A stretch of 9,538 nucleotides of DNA from Alphaproteobacteria bacterium (GTDB lineage Bacteria; Pseudomonadota; Alphaproteobacteria; Rs-D84), in assembly GCA_009782725.1 (NCBI GenBank), contig WRIM01000014.1, positions 1 to 9,538 on the forward strand, in the 5' to 3' direction. The notes under the pieces were generated by a model. It was given only the letters and a program-made list of their open reading frames with translations. It did not search any database and had not been told where the DNA came from. The position numbers were made by a program, and so were the translations under genes. Below are positions 1 to 5,583 of this stretch, piece after piece. Numbering within the stretch: position 1 is the stretch's first letter; each line of letters starts with the position of its first letter.

Positions 1-10
1 CCGGTAAACA

Positions 11-16
11 AAGGAG
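11..16 (+). promoter_or_regulatory. Ribosome binding site of yajC
   Basis: AAGGAG lies six bases before the ATG at 23. It is a near-consensus Shine-Dalgarno sequence and fixes the yajC start. The promoter, if it exists separately, is outside the window. Confidence 0.85.
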
Positions 17-22
17 AAAACC

Positions 23-319
23 ATGGAAAATGTTGTTGAAGTGACGACCGCTGCCGCCCCTCAGACCGATATATGGGGAATGTTGCTGTTCTGTGCGATT
101 ATATTCGCAATTCTTTATTTCTTGATGATTTTGCCGAACAAGCGCCGAATGAAGGAATACCAAACCATGCTAAGCAAGTTGAAAGTTGGAAACCGGATAC
201 TTTGCGCTGGGGGTATTTACGGCACTATTAAAAAAATGGACGATAAAGACATCCATGTCGAAATCGCCAAAGGCGTCGTCATTGAAATACCAAAGAACGC
301 GGTGGTGAACGCGGAATAA
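23..319 (+). CDS. yajC: Sec translocase accessory subunit YajC
   Basis: A 98-residue small inner-membrane protein that associates with SecD and SecF and supports SecYEG-dependent export. The sequence shows a short acidic/neutral N-terminus, one hydrophobic membrane segment at about residues 18-37 (MLLFCAIIFAILYFLMILP), then the basic stretch NKRRMKEYQTML and a small soluble domain with the family pattern L-K-V-G-N-R-I-x-x-x-G-G-I-Y-G-T-I (about residues 53-69) followed by EIAKGVVIEIP. Length is normal for the family. The start is supported by AAGGAG at 11-16. It is the first gene visible of a yajC-secD-secF set, the standard order in many bacteria. The stop codon (317-319) is inside a perfect 15-bp hairpin. 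Identification is by family knowledge and is firm. Confidence 0.95.
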   Translation: MENVVEVTTAAAPQTDIWGMLLFCAIIFAILYFLMILPNKRRMKEYQTMLSKLKVGNRILCAGGIYGTIKKMDDKDIHVEIAKGVVIEIPKNAVVNAE

Positions 320-346
320 AATTTGCGCAAAGCGCAAATTTTATTC
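314..346 (+). promoter_or_regulatory. Perfect 15-bp hairpin over the yajC stop codon
   Basis: Bases 314-328 are the exact reverse complement of 332-346, with an AAA loop. The yajC stop codon is in the left arm. There is no separate T-run after the stem, so it is not a textbook intrinsic terminator; it could be a partial terminator, a 3' end stabiliser or part of the heptamer repeat element that follows directly. Seen in sequence; function inferred. Confidence 0.7.
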
Positions 347-348
347 AA

Positions 349-404
349 TTAACAATTAAAAATTAACATTTAACAATTGTTATTTGTTAATTGTTAAATG
401 TTAT
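349..404 (+). repeat. Heptanucleotide inverted-repeat array 1 (yajC-secD gap)
   Basis: Eight consecutive degenerate 7-mers. The first four are of type TTAACAA (349-376) and the last four of type TTGTTAA (377-404), its reverse complement. Bases 364-378 pair perfectly with 389-403 (15 bp, 10-nt loop). The stem ends eight bases before the secD Shine-Dalgarno sequence, so folding could affect secD translation. Together with the hairpin at 314-346 it fills nearly the whole intergenic gap. Confidence 0.85.
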
Positions 405-410
405 TTAAAA

Positions 411-414
411 AAGG
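411..414 (+). promoter_or_regulatory. Ribosome binding site deciding the secD start
   Basis: AAGG, preceded by an A-run, sits seven bases before the ATG at 422. The alternative in-frame ATG at 398 lies inside repeat array 1, has no purine-rich sequence in front, and would add eight residues (MLFKKGLF); the 422 start is therefore preferred. Confidence 0.7.
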
Positions 415-421
415 TCTATTT

Positions 422-1984
422 ATGCTTAAGAAATTCATTATAATTTTTGTCGCTTTATTCGGGTGCTTGCTTGCCGTGCCGACTTTGTATTCGCCAGCGG
501 CAAGATTTTTCCCAAGCTGGATTCAGCCTATATCTCTGGGGCTTGACCTGAAGGGCGGGGCGCAGTTGCTGTTAGAGGTGGATACCGAGGTTATGTTCCG
601 CGAAAAAGCAACTCAATTGTACGACGGCGCGCGCACGGCGTTAATCAACCGCGACAAAGGCGTCATACGCTTTTCCGATTTGCGCAACACCGGCGACCGC
701 GTCACCGTTGTAATCCGCGATTCCGACGATGTGTCCAAGGCGCGCGGACGCCTTCGTTCCGAGCTTGGCGACGGCGTGCAGATCGACGCGACCGGGAACA
801 CTATCACGATTTTCTATTCCGCGTCGGAAAAATTAAAAATGGTTGAAGACGCGCTGAACCGAAGCGTTGAAATCGTGCGGCGCCGTATCGATGCTCTTGG
901 CACCAAAGAGCCCAGCATTCAAACCCAAGGCGGCCGCTATATAATGGTGCAATTGCCGGGCGTTGATAATCCGGAACGCATCAAAGAACTTATCGGTCAG
1001 ACCGCAAAAATGACATTCCACCTTGTGAACGAAAACATCACGCGCGAGCAAATGGCATCGGGTCGCCCGCCGTCCGGCACGGAATTCTTGCCTTATATGG
1101 AAGACAATGGCCAGCTTATCGCGGTGTATTCCCGCATCGAAGTATCCGGAGAATCTTTGACAGACGCCCAAGCCAGTTTCGACCAAAACAATATGCCGGT
1201 TGTGACCCAAGTATTCGATTCCACGGGCGCAAGACGTTTCGCGCGCCTTACCACCGAACATGTTAACGAACGTTTCGCAATTGTCTTGGACGGCAAGGTA
1301 TTAAGCGCGCCGGTAATTCGTGAACCGATTCCGGGCGGCCGCGGTCAGATTTCGGGGAACTTTACAGTGCAAAGCGCCAAAGATTTGGCGGTGCTGTTAC
1401 GTTCGGGCGCATTACCTGCACCGCTTACCGTTATCGAAGAACGCACAGTTGGTGCGGGATTGGGCGCGGATACGATTTCGGCCGGACGCATCGGCTCGGT
1501 CGTCGGCGTATTATTGGTCATGATTTCGATGCTTGTCATGTATGGTGTTTTCGGCATCTATGCCAATATCGCGTTGGTTGTAAATATGATGATGCTGATC
1601 GGAATTTCGGCCCTTTTGGGCGCGACACTGACGCTTCCCGGGATTGCGGGTATCGCGTTGACTCTTGGCATGGCGGTGGACGCAAACGTGCTTCAGTTCG
1701 AGCGATTACGAGAAGAGGTAAAATCGGGCTCTTCGCCGCTACGCGCCGTTGACGCCGGGTTCGACCGCGCTTTAAAGACAGTATTGGACGCGAACCTTAC
1801 CACGCTTATCTGCGCGCTTGTGTTATTCCAATTCGGCGCCGGTCCGATACGCGGCTTTGCGGTCACGCTTTCTATCGGTATTATCACCACGTTGTTTACA
1901 TGCGTCGCGCTGTCGCGCGTGTTGGTGGATATACATATGGGCGGCAAAAACAGAAAGATAGGCTTTATCAAGGTACCAAAGTGA
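422..1984 (+). CDS. secD: Protein translocase subunit SecD
   Basis: A 520-residue inner-membrane protein that, with SecF, uses the proton motive force to pull proteins from the SecYEG channel on the periplasmic side. Residues 1-22 are the first membrane helix (KKFIIIFVALFGCLLAVP). GLDLKGGAQLLLEVD (40-54) is the diagnostic start of the P1 periplasmic domain. A large periplasmic region follows, including GKVLSAPVI (291-299) and the conserved ISGNFT (310-315). TVGAGLGADTISAG (342-355) leads into five membrane helices. GMAVDANVLQFERLREE (416-432) is the TM4 signature; D420 matches the proton-relay Asp. Position 425 is Gln where Ile is usual. Length fits alphaproteobacterial SecD, shorter than E. 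coli's. An upstream in-frame ATG at 398 is judged unused. The stop codon lies in the next repeat element. Identification is certain. Confidence 0.98.
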   Translation: MLKKFIIIFVALFGCLLAVPTLYSPAARFFPSWIQPISLGLDLKGGAQLLLEVDTEVMFREKATQLYDGARTALINRDKGVIRFSDLRNTGDRVTVVIRDSDDVSKARGRLRSELGDGVQIDATGNTITIFYSASEKLKMVEDALNRSVEIVRRRIDALGTKEPSIQTQGGRYIMVQLPGVDNPERIKELIGQTAKMTFHLVNENITREQMASGRPPSGTEFLPYMEDNGQLIAVYSRIEVSGESLTDAQASFDQNNMPVVTQVFDSTGARRFARLTTEHVNERFAIVLDGKVLSAPVIREPIPGGRGQISGNFTVQSAKDLAVLLRSGALPAPLTVIEERTVGAGLGADTISAGRIGSVVGVLLVMISMLVMYGVFGIYANIALVVNMMMLIGISALLGATLTLPGIAGIALTLGMAVDANVLQFERLREEVKSGSSPLRAVDAGFDRALKTVLDANLTTLICALVLFQFGAGPIRGFAVTLSIGIITTLFTCVALSRVLVDIHMGGKNRKIGFIKVPK

Positions 1985-2085
1985 TAAGTGATATCACAAA
2001 CGCTTTCGCGTTTGCTCGTGATAGGTGATACGAAGATTGAACTTGAATCATACTTCGTATCACTTATCACCTGTCACTTATCACT
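1981..2085 (+). repeat. Heptanucleotide inverted-repeat array 2 (secD-secF gap)
   Basis: Heptamers of type GTGATAA occur at 1981-1994 and 2018-2031, and the reverse-complement type TATCACT occurs four times in a row at 2058-2085. Three helices can form: an outer one, 1981-1991 with 2074-2084 (11 bp perfect); a hairpin, 1997-2003 with 2008-2014 (7 bp, TTTC loop); and a long one, 2018-2035 with 2053-2070 (18 bp, one G-U). Together they make a three-way junction in the mRNA, with the secD stop codon (1982-1984) inside the outer helix. It ends just upstream of the secF ribosome binding site. Confidence 0.85.
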
Positions 2086-2092
2086 AAAAACC

Positions 2093-2097
2093 AAAGG
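2093..2097 (+). promoter_or_regulatory. Ribosome binding site of secF
   Basis: AAAGG ends eight bases before the ATG at 2106, and the preceding repeat element stops at 2085. This leaves the ribosome site free next to a structured region and supports the chosen start. Confidence 0.7.
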
Positions 2098-2105
2098 TTT
2101 TTACT

Positions 2106-2972
2106 ATGAAATTTAATTTAAAATTTATGAAATATCGGAAATTGTCGTATTGGATTTCGGCGGTGCTGGTCTTGTTGTCGATTCTGTCTTTGGCGACAAG
2201 GGGGCTTAATTACGGCATCGATTTCGCGGGCGGCATATCGATAGAGGTTGCGCCAAAATCAAGCGATTACGGCATCGACAATATGCGGCGCGAGCTTGCC
2301 GCGTTTTCGCCGGAACTGCAAGAATTCACGGAATCCGGAACCATTTTGGTGCGCGTGGGATTGACGCGCGACGCGACCGAAGAACAGCAAAACGCGGTCG
2401 TGCGCGATATAAAATTGATTCTTGACGATCATGTCACATACCGCCAGATTCAAGTTGTCGGGCCCAAAATAGGCAACGAATTAATACGCGGCGGAATTAT
2501 GGCGATTATATTCTCGTTCCTGCTTATGTCCATATATATCTGGATACGGTACAAAGGCGGATATGCGGTCGGAAGCTTTGTTTCATTGGTGTTGGACTTT
2601 ATTTTGATGTTCGGATTTTTCAGCATTATGGGGCTTGAATTCAATCAAACGGCGATCGCGGTTATACTTATGGGTCTTGGATATTCCACGAATGACAAGG
2701 TTGTGAACTATGACCGAATAGACGAAAACGGCAAGAAATACCACAAAATGCCGCAAGACGAATTGATAGACCTTTCAATCAATGAAACCATGTCGCGCAC
2801 GATTATAACGGCCGTGACTACGATACTTTGCATGTTGGGGCTGTATTTCTTTGGCGGCGCGGTGCTTCGTGAATTTTCCGAAGCAATGATGTTCGCGGTC
2901 GTGCTTGGCACCATAACATCCATATATGTTTCGAACGTGATATTGTATCACTTTAATGTCAGAAAAGATTAA
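2106..2972 (+). CDS. secF: Protein translocase subunit SecF
   Basis: A 288-residue inner-membrane partner of SecD in the proton-driven export motor. The first helix (about 13-31) is followed by NYGIDFAGGISIEV (35-48), the family's GxDFxGG signature. The periplasmic domain ends at VVGPKIGNELIRGG (117-130), which leads into five membrane helices. TM4 reads GLGYSTNDKVVNYDRIDEN (190-208), and SINETMSRTIITAVTT (224-239) carries the conserved Arg (R231). D197 and R231 correspond to the proton-path residues described in SecDF. Departures from the usual GYSxNDTVVVxDRIREN are Lys198 for Thr/Ser, Asn201 for Val, and Asp206 for Arg. Length is normal. Spacing to secD is 121 bp, filled by repeat array 2. 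It is probably the last gene of the yajC-secD-secF unit because a strong terminator follows. Confidence 0.98.
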   Translation: MKFNLKFMKYRKLSYWISAVLVLLSILSLATRGLNYGIDFAGGISIEVAPKSSDYGIDNMRRELAAFSPELQEFTESGTILVRVGLTRDATEEQQNAVVRDIKLILDDHVTYRQIQVVGPKIGNELIRGGIMAIIFSFLLMSIYIWIRYKGGYAVGSFVSLVLDFILMFGFFSIMGLEFNQTAIAVILMGLGYSTNDKVVNYDRIDENGKKYHKMPQDELIDLSINETMSRTIITAVTTILCMLGLYFFGGAVLREFSEAMMFAVVLGTITSIYVSNVILYHFNVRKD

Positions 2973-2974
2973 AA

Positions 2975-3003
2975 AGTAATCAGTAAACAGTAATTAGTAA
3001 TTA
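2975..3003 (+). repeat. Left arm of a perfect 29-bp inverted repeat (array 3)
   Basis: Four degenerate heptamers, AGTAATC, AGTAAAC, AGTAATT and AGTAATT plus one base, begin two bases after the secF stop codon. The 29 bases are the exact reverse complement of 3111-3139, which lies inside the coding sequence of the next gene. Confidence 0.92.
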
Positions 3004-3005
3004 AC

Positions 3006-3034
3006 AAGGGCGGATTCTTACCCGCTCTTTTTTT
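3006..3034 (+). terminator. Intrinsic terminator after secF
   Basis: AAGGGCGG (3006-3013) pairs with CCGCTCTT (3022-3029): eight pairs including one G-U, with an eight-base loop. The T-run spans 3028-3034. It would end the yajC-secD-secF transcript and lies between the arms of the 29-bp inverted repeat. Confidence 0.85.
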
Positions 3035-3046
3035 GTTAAATCTTTC

Positions 3047-3076
3047 TTGCGCACGGTGTATAAAAAACTTTATAAT
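3047..3076 (+). promoter_or_regulatory. Promoter of the S41-like gene, predicted leaderless start
   Basis: TTGCGC (3047-3052) and a perfect TATAAT (3071-3076) are separated by 18 bases. The expected transcription start, seven bases past the -10 box, is 3083, the A of the ATG. No Shine-Dalgarno sequence precedes this ATG, which agrees with a leaderless mRNA. Confidence 0.6.
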
Positions 3077-3082
3077 CATAAT

Positions 3083-4621
3083 ATGAAGAAAATACTTACA
3101 GCTCTTTTACTAATTACTAATTACTGTTTACTGATTACTTTTGCGAATGCGACGGAATTATTCGATAAAGACATGCCGGTCGTGGACGGGATTTCGGTCT
3201 TTGAAATGTCGGATGTTTTCGCGGATATTTATGAAAAGCTTGAAAGCATCAAATGGGGCGGCAAAGATATTAACATCGCAATCGAAAGCCTTGAAAAGCT
3301 GGACAAAGACGCGCATATCGCGGCGACCGACGAACGCGTGGTTTTGGTGTGGAAGGACACAATTGTCGGAAATTGGCCGCGGCCGCGGGCCGGCGATTGG
3401 CGCGCTTTTGGTCAGATTACAACCGCATTAGTGTTAAAACTTCGTGAAGAAATCGCGCCTATGCGCAGTCTGACGGACAGCGGTATTTACGAAGTCGTGG
3501 TCGGCGCATTAATGCGCGGCGTCGACGAAAGCGGAAGATATATCTACAGCGCGCGCGCGGAAAGTTTGGAAGACGGAAGATTATTGACAAGCGCGGGATT
3601 AGAAGGCGCGCAGGATGAGCGTGGAAACTTCCGCGTCAGCGGCGTTTATCGCGGTGGGTTGGCTGACACTGGCGATATACGCGAAGGCGACCTTATTACC
3701 GAGATAAACGGTCGTGCGATGTCAACAATGACGCCGTCGGATATCGGCGCGGCATTTTCGGGCTTTAATTCCGGAACGTTGAAATTGACTGTCTTGGCGC
3801 CGGGCGGCGCGCGGCCCGTGACACTGCGGCGCGCGACCGTCGTGATTGCGGACGCGGATATAATTTGGAAAGACAAAGTGGACGCGGAGCAAATCGACGC
3901 AAAAACGGGAATTCTTGAAATAGTTTTAACCAAAGTTTCCGACAATTCGGCCGCGATTATAAACGAAGCATTGGCGAAATACGGCGCGCGCACAACCGGC
4001 ATAGTATTGGACATGCGTGTTGCCGGCGGAAATGAAGAACGCGCCGCTGCGAAAATTGCGGGACTTTTCATGGGGCGCATTCCGGCGCTTCGTTCTGTGG
4101 AAACGGCAAAAGAAGAAACGGAAATAAGTCCCGGCGGCAATGCCGTCATACCGTTTAATATTCCGGTCGTTGTTCTTGTCTCCGGCGGCACAACCGGTAC
4201 GGCCGAAGCATTGGCGGCATCATTTTACGAACAGGGCCGCGGGTTATTGATTGGCACGCCGACCGCGGGGCGCGCGCGCCTTGCGTCGCGTTTGAATCTT
4301 AAAAACGGCGGCCAGTTAGAGGTTTTAAACCGTACGGTAAAAACCGGCGTGGGCCGCATCATAGACGGGCGCGGAATATTTCCGATTGTATGTCTTTCGA
4401 ATATCAGAAATGCAGAGCAGCAAAATGCGTTCTTTGTAAACGTGATTAACGGCGACTTTGGCGGCCGCGACTTTAATAAAGAACCAAACATTGACCCAGA
4501 AGCGGTACGCAAAGGTTGCCCCCAGATTATCAGCGGCGCCGACGAAGACGCAGTTTCGACAGCAGTTAGCATGAAAGTTTTAACAGACGCTATTGCTTAT
4601 GATGCCCTGATGAAGAAATAA
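3083..4621 (+). CDS. Exported PDZ/S41 (C-terminal processing protease) homologue, probably catalytically inactive
   Basis: A 512-residue protein with a signal peptide (1-23, MKK start, cleavage predicted after FANA), so probably periplasmic. Residues about 40-165 resemble the N-terminal helical part of CTP/Tsp proteases. A PDZ domain spans about 172-250 (GLEG..., then GDIREGDLITEINGRAM at 197-213). The S41 core follows, with TTGIVLDMRVAGG (304-316, matching the usual LDLRNNPGG) and VVVLVSGGTTGTAEALAASF (362-381). In active enzymes such as E. coli Tsp the nucleophile is the middle Ser of SASASE, with a Lys 25 residues later and a Gln four further on. Here those positions are Gly372, Arg397 (GTPTAGRAR) and Ala401. 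The fold is therefore kept but the triad is lost, suggesting a binding or chaperone role. The start is 3083, because an upstream in-frame TTG at 3047 is the -35 box. The signal-peptide core is encoded by repeat array 3. Confidence 0.82.
   Translation: MKKILTALLLITNYCLLITFANATELFDKDMPVVDGISVFEMSDVFADIYEKLESIKWGGKDINIAIESLEKLDKDAHIAATDERVVLVWKDTIVGNWPRPRAGDWRAFGQITTALVLKLREEIAPMRSLTDSGIYEVVVGALMRGVDESGRYIYSARAESLEDGRLLTSAGLEGAQDERGNFRVSGVYRGGLADTGDIREGDLITEINGRAMSTMTPSDIGAAFSGFNSGTLKLTVLAPGGARPVTLRRATVVIADADIIWKDKVDAEQIDAKTGILEIVLTKVSDNSAAIINEALAKYGARTTGIVLDMRVAGGNEERAAAKIAGLFMGRIPALRSVETAKEETEISPGGNAVIPFNIPVVVLVSGGTTGTAEALAASFYEQGRGLLIGTPTAGRARLASRLNLKNGGQLEVLNRTVKTGVGRIIDGRGIFPIVCLSNIRNAEQQNAFFVNVINGDFGGRDFNKEPNIDPEAVRKGCPQIISGADEDAVSTAVSMKVLTDAIAYDALMKK
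3111..3139 (+). repeat. Right arm of the 29-bp inverted repeat, inside the signal-peptide codons
   Basis: Heptamers TAATTAC, TAATTAC, TGTTTAC and TGATTAC plus one base, the exact reverse complement of 2975-3003. Read in frame, it encodes codons 10-19 of the S41-like protein (LITNYCLLIT), a seven-residue-periodic hydrophobic segment forming the core of the signal peptide. Confidence 0.92.
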
Positions 4622-4732
4622 TAAGTTTTAATTAAATTGGTTTAATTGTATAAAATAATGTATTGATATTATGTGTTGCAAATTTACGATTTAATGAAAC
4701 GGCTTTAAGATTTGATCATTCATAAAAAATAA

Positions 4733-4759
4733 AAAGCGGCGATGCCGCTTTGGTTTTTT
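4733..4759. terminator. Bidirectional intrinsic terminator between convergent genes
   Basis: AAAGCGGC (4733-4740), loop GAT, then GCCGCTTT (4744-4751): eight perfect pairs. On the plus strand a T-run follows at 4754-4759. On the minus strand the stem is followed by the complement of the A-rich stretch 4722-4732. It can end both the plus-strand S41-like gene and the minus-strand barrel operon. The remaining bases of the 4622-4773 gap are AT-rich with nothing recognisable. Confidence 0.85.
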
Positions 4760-4773
4760 ATTGATAATTTACT

Positions 4774-5574
4774 TTAGAACAATAAATTCAACCGGGCTGT
4801 AAAGCGCCATTCGTCGTATTCGAATTCATATTCGACTTGGCCAGTGTACATCGTCCGGCCATAGCGTTTGGACACTTTCGCGCCCAACCATTCTTGGTTA
4901 AAACTTGGCGTCGTTGATGTGCGAATTCCGCCAAGAAATCCGGCCGACCATTCGGACGTTATTCTGAAATATGCTTCCGGGATCAGGTCTATGTAAGCGT
5001 GCCCTTTGTCTTCGTCGAAAATCCAATTGGCGGATGCGGTTCCGGCAAGCGTTATCCATTTCCATTGTTTTCCGACGCGCGTTCCAATGTAATAAATATT
5101 ATTGGCGAATTCGGGGATTCTCTCACGCCCGGCGAATTGAAGGCCCGCGAACAAATCCAACAAAATATCTTGGCGAAGTATTCTGTAAATTCCGCCAAGC
5201 CCCGGCCCGGAAAACCCGTATCTTGGCCCGTCGAAATCATGCTGATACTTTATGTCGGCGAAAATCGATAAGTGGTTGTTGATGCCGACCGCGAGCGCTT
5301 GGCCCAATTGCGCGAGGCTGTGATTATTAAACATCAACGAAGTTTGGGACAAAACATAACCGGTTTTCAGCATGAAAAGCGGGTCTTCGGTATCAAGAAG
5401 AATTCTGTCGCGTTCGTTTTCGAAATTCCATTGCTGAGAACTGCTTCCGCGGCCGGAATTATAACTGTCTCCGGACAAGGGCTCTTCATCCCATAAATCT
5501 TGGGCAATGGCAGAGCCATTGCAAAGAGCAAAGAGCAAAGAGCAAAGAGCAAATCGTTTAAATAATATGTTCAT
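4774..5574 (-). CDS. Predicted outer-membrane beta-barrel protein, distal gene of a barrel pair
   Basis: A 266-residue protein I cannot place in a named family. Residues 1-24 form a signal peptide (MNILFKR, then a hydrophobic core, cleavage predicted after SAIA). Residues 25-60 are polar and Ser/Gly/Asp-rich. From about 64 onward alternating polar/hydrophobic, aromatic-rich stretches look like antiparallel barrel strands. The protein ends EWRFTARLNLLF, a C-terminal strand with terminal Phe typical of proteins recognised by the Bam complex. It starts nine bases after the stop of the upstream barrel gene and has no clear Shine-Dalgarno sequence, so translational coupling is likely. The signal-peptide core FALCSLLFALC is encoded by four exact 7-bp repeats, so a change of one unit would shift the frame. 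The Cys residues do not fit a lipobox (Leu precedes each relevant Cys). A barrel is well supported; substrate or role is unknown. Confidence 0.75.
   Translation of the reverse strand: MNILFKRFALCSLLFALCNGSAIAQDLWDEEPLSGDSYNSGRGSSSQQWNFENERDRILLDTEDPLFMLKTGYVLSQTSLMFNNHSLAQLGQALAVGINNHLSIFADIKYQHDFDGPRYGFSGPGLGGIYRILRQDILLDLFAGLQFAGRERIPEFANNIYYIGTRVGKQWKWITLAGTASANWIFDEDKGHAYIDLIPEAYFRITSEWSAGFLGGIRTSTTPSFNQEWLGAKVSKRYGRTMYTGQVEYEFEYDEWRFTARLNLLF
5504..5522. repeat. 19-bp perfect hairpin next to the heptamer tract
   Basis: GCAATGGC (5504-5511), loop AGA, GCCATTGC (5515-5522). It abuts the heptamer tract inside the signal-peptide region of the distal barrel gene, encoding roughly the segment up to the cleavage site. 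It could pause polymerase or promote slippage; a chance palindrome is also possible. Confidence 0.55.
5521..5553 (-). repeat. Heptanucleotide tandem repeat (array 4) in the barrel gene signal peptide
   Basis: Four exact copies of GCAAAGA on the plus strand (TCTTTGC on the coding strand) plus five bases of a fifth. It is the only array here with identical units and no inverted partner. It encodes FALCSLLFALC in the signal-peptide core. Confidence 0.92.
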
Positions 5575-5583
5575 TTCGCGTGG

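Noticed and set aside
314..346. Calling the yajC-end hairpin a definite intrinsic terminator
   Set aside because: No independent T-run follows the stem, and termination here would cut off secD and secF, for which no separate promoter is visible.
398..421. Upstream in-frame ATG giving SecD an extra MLFKKGLF
   Set aside because: It lies within the repeat stem, has no ribosome site, and the ATG at 422 has AAGG at good spacing and starts a typical SecD N-terminus.
833..1261. Minus-strand open frame of 142 codons inside secD
   Set aside because: Shadow of secD with no ribosome site or domain.
3047..3082. TTG-initiated extension of the S41-like protein (12 residues)
   Set aside because: These bases are the promoter, no ribosome site precedes the TTG, and MKK at 3083 begins a normal signal peptide.
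2975..3139. CRISPR-like or IS-terminal interpretation of the repeats
   Set aside because: There are only two inverted arms, no spacers, no transposase and no target duplication; the internal 7-bp period explains the structure better.
4774..5574. Possible lipoprotein reading of the Cys residues in the signal peptide
   Set aside because: The sequence before each relevant Cys is ALC, not a lipobox (small residue expected at -1); the Cys codons come from the heptamer repeat, and SAIA gives a normal signal peptidase I site.
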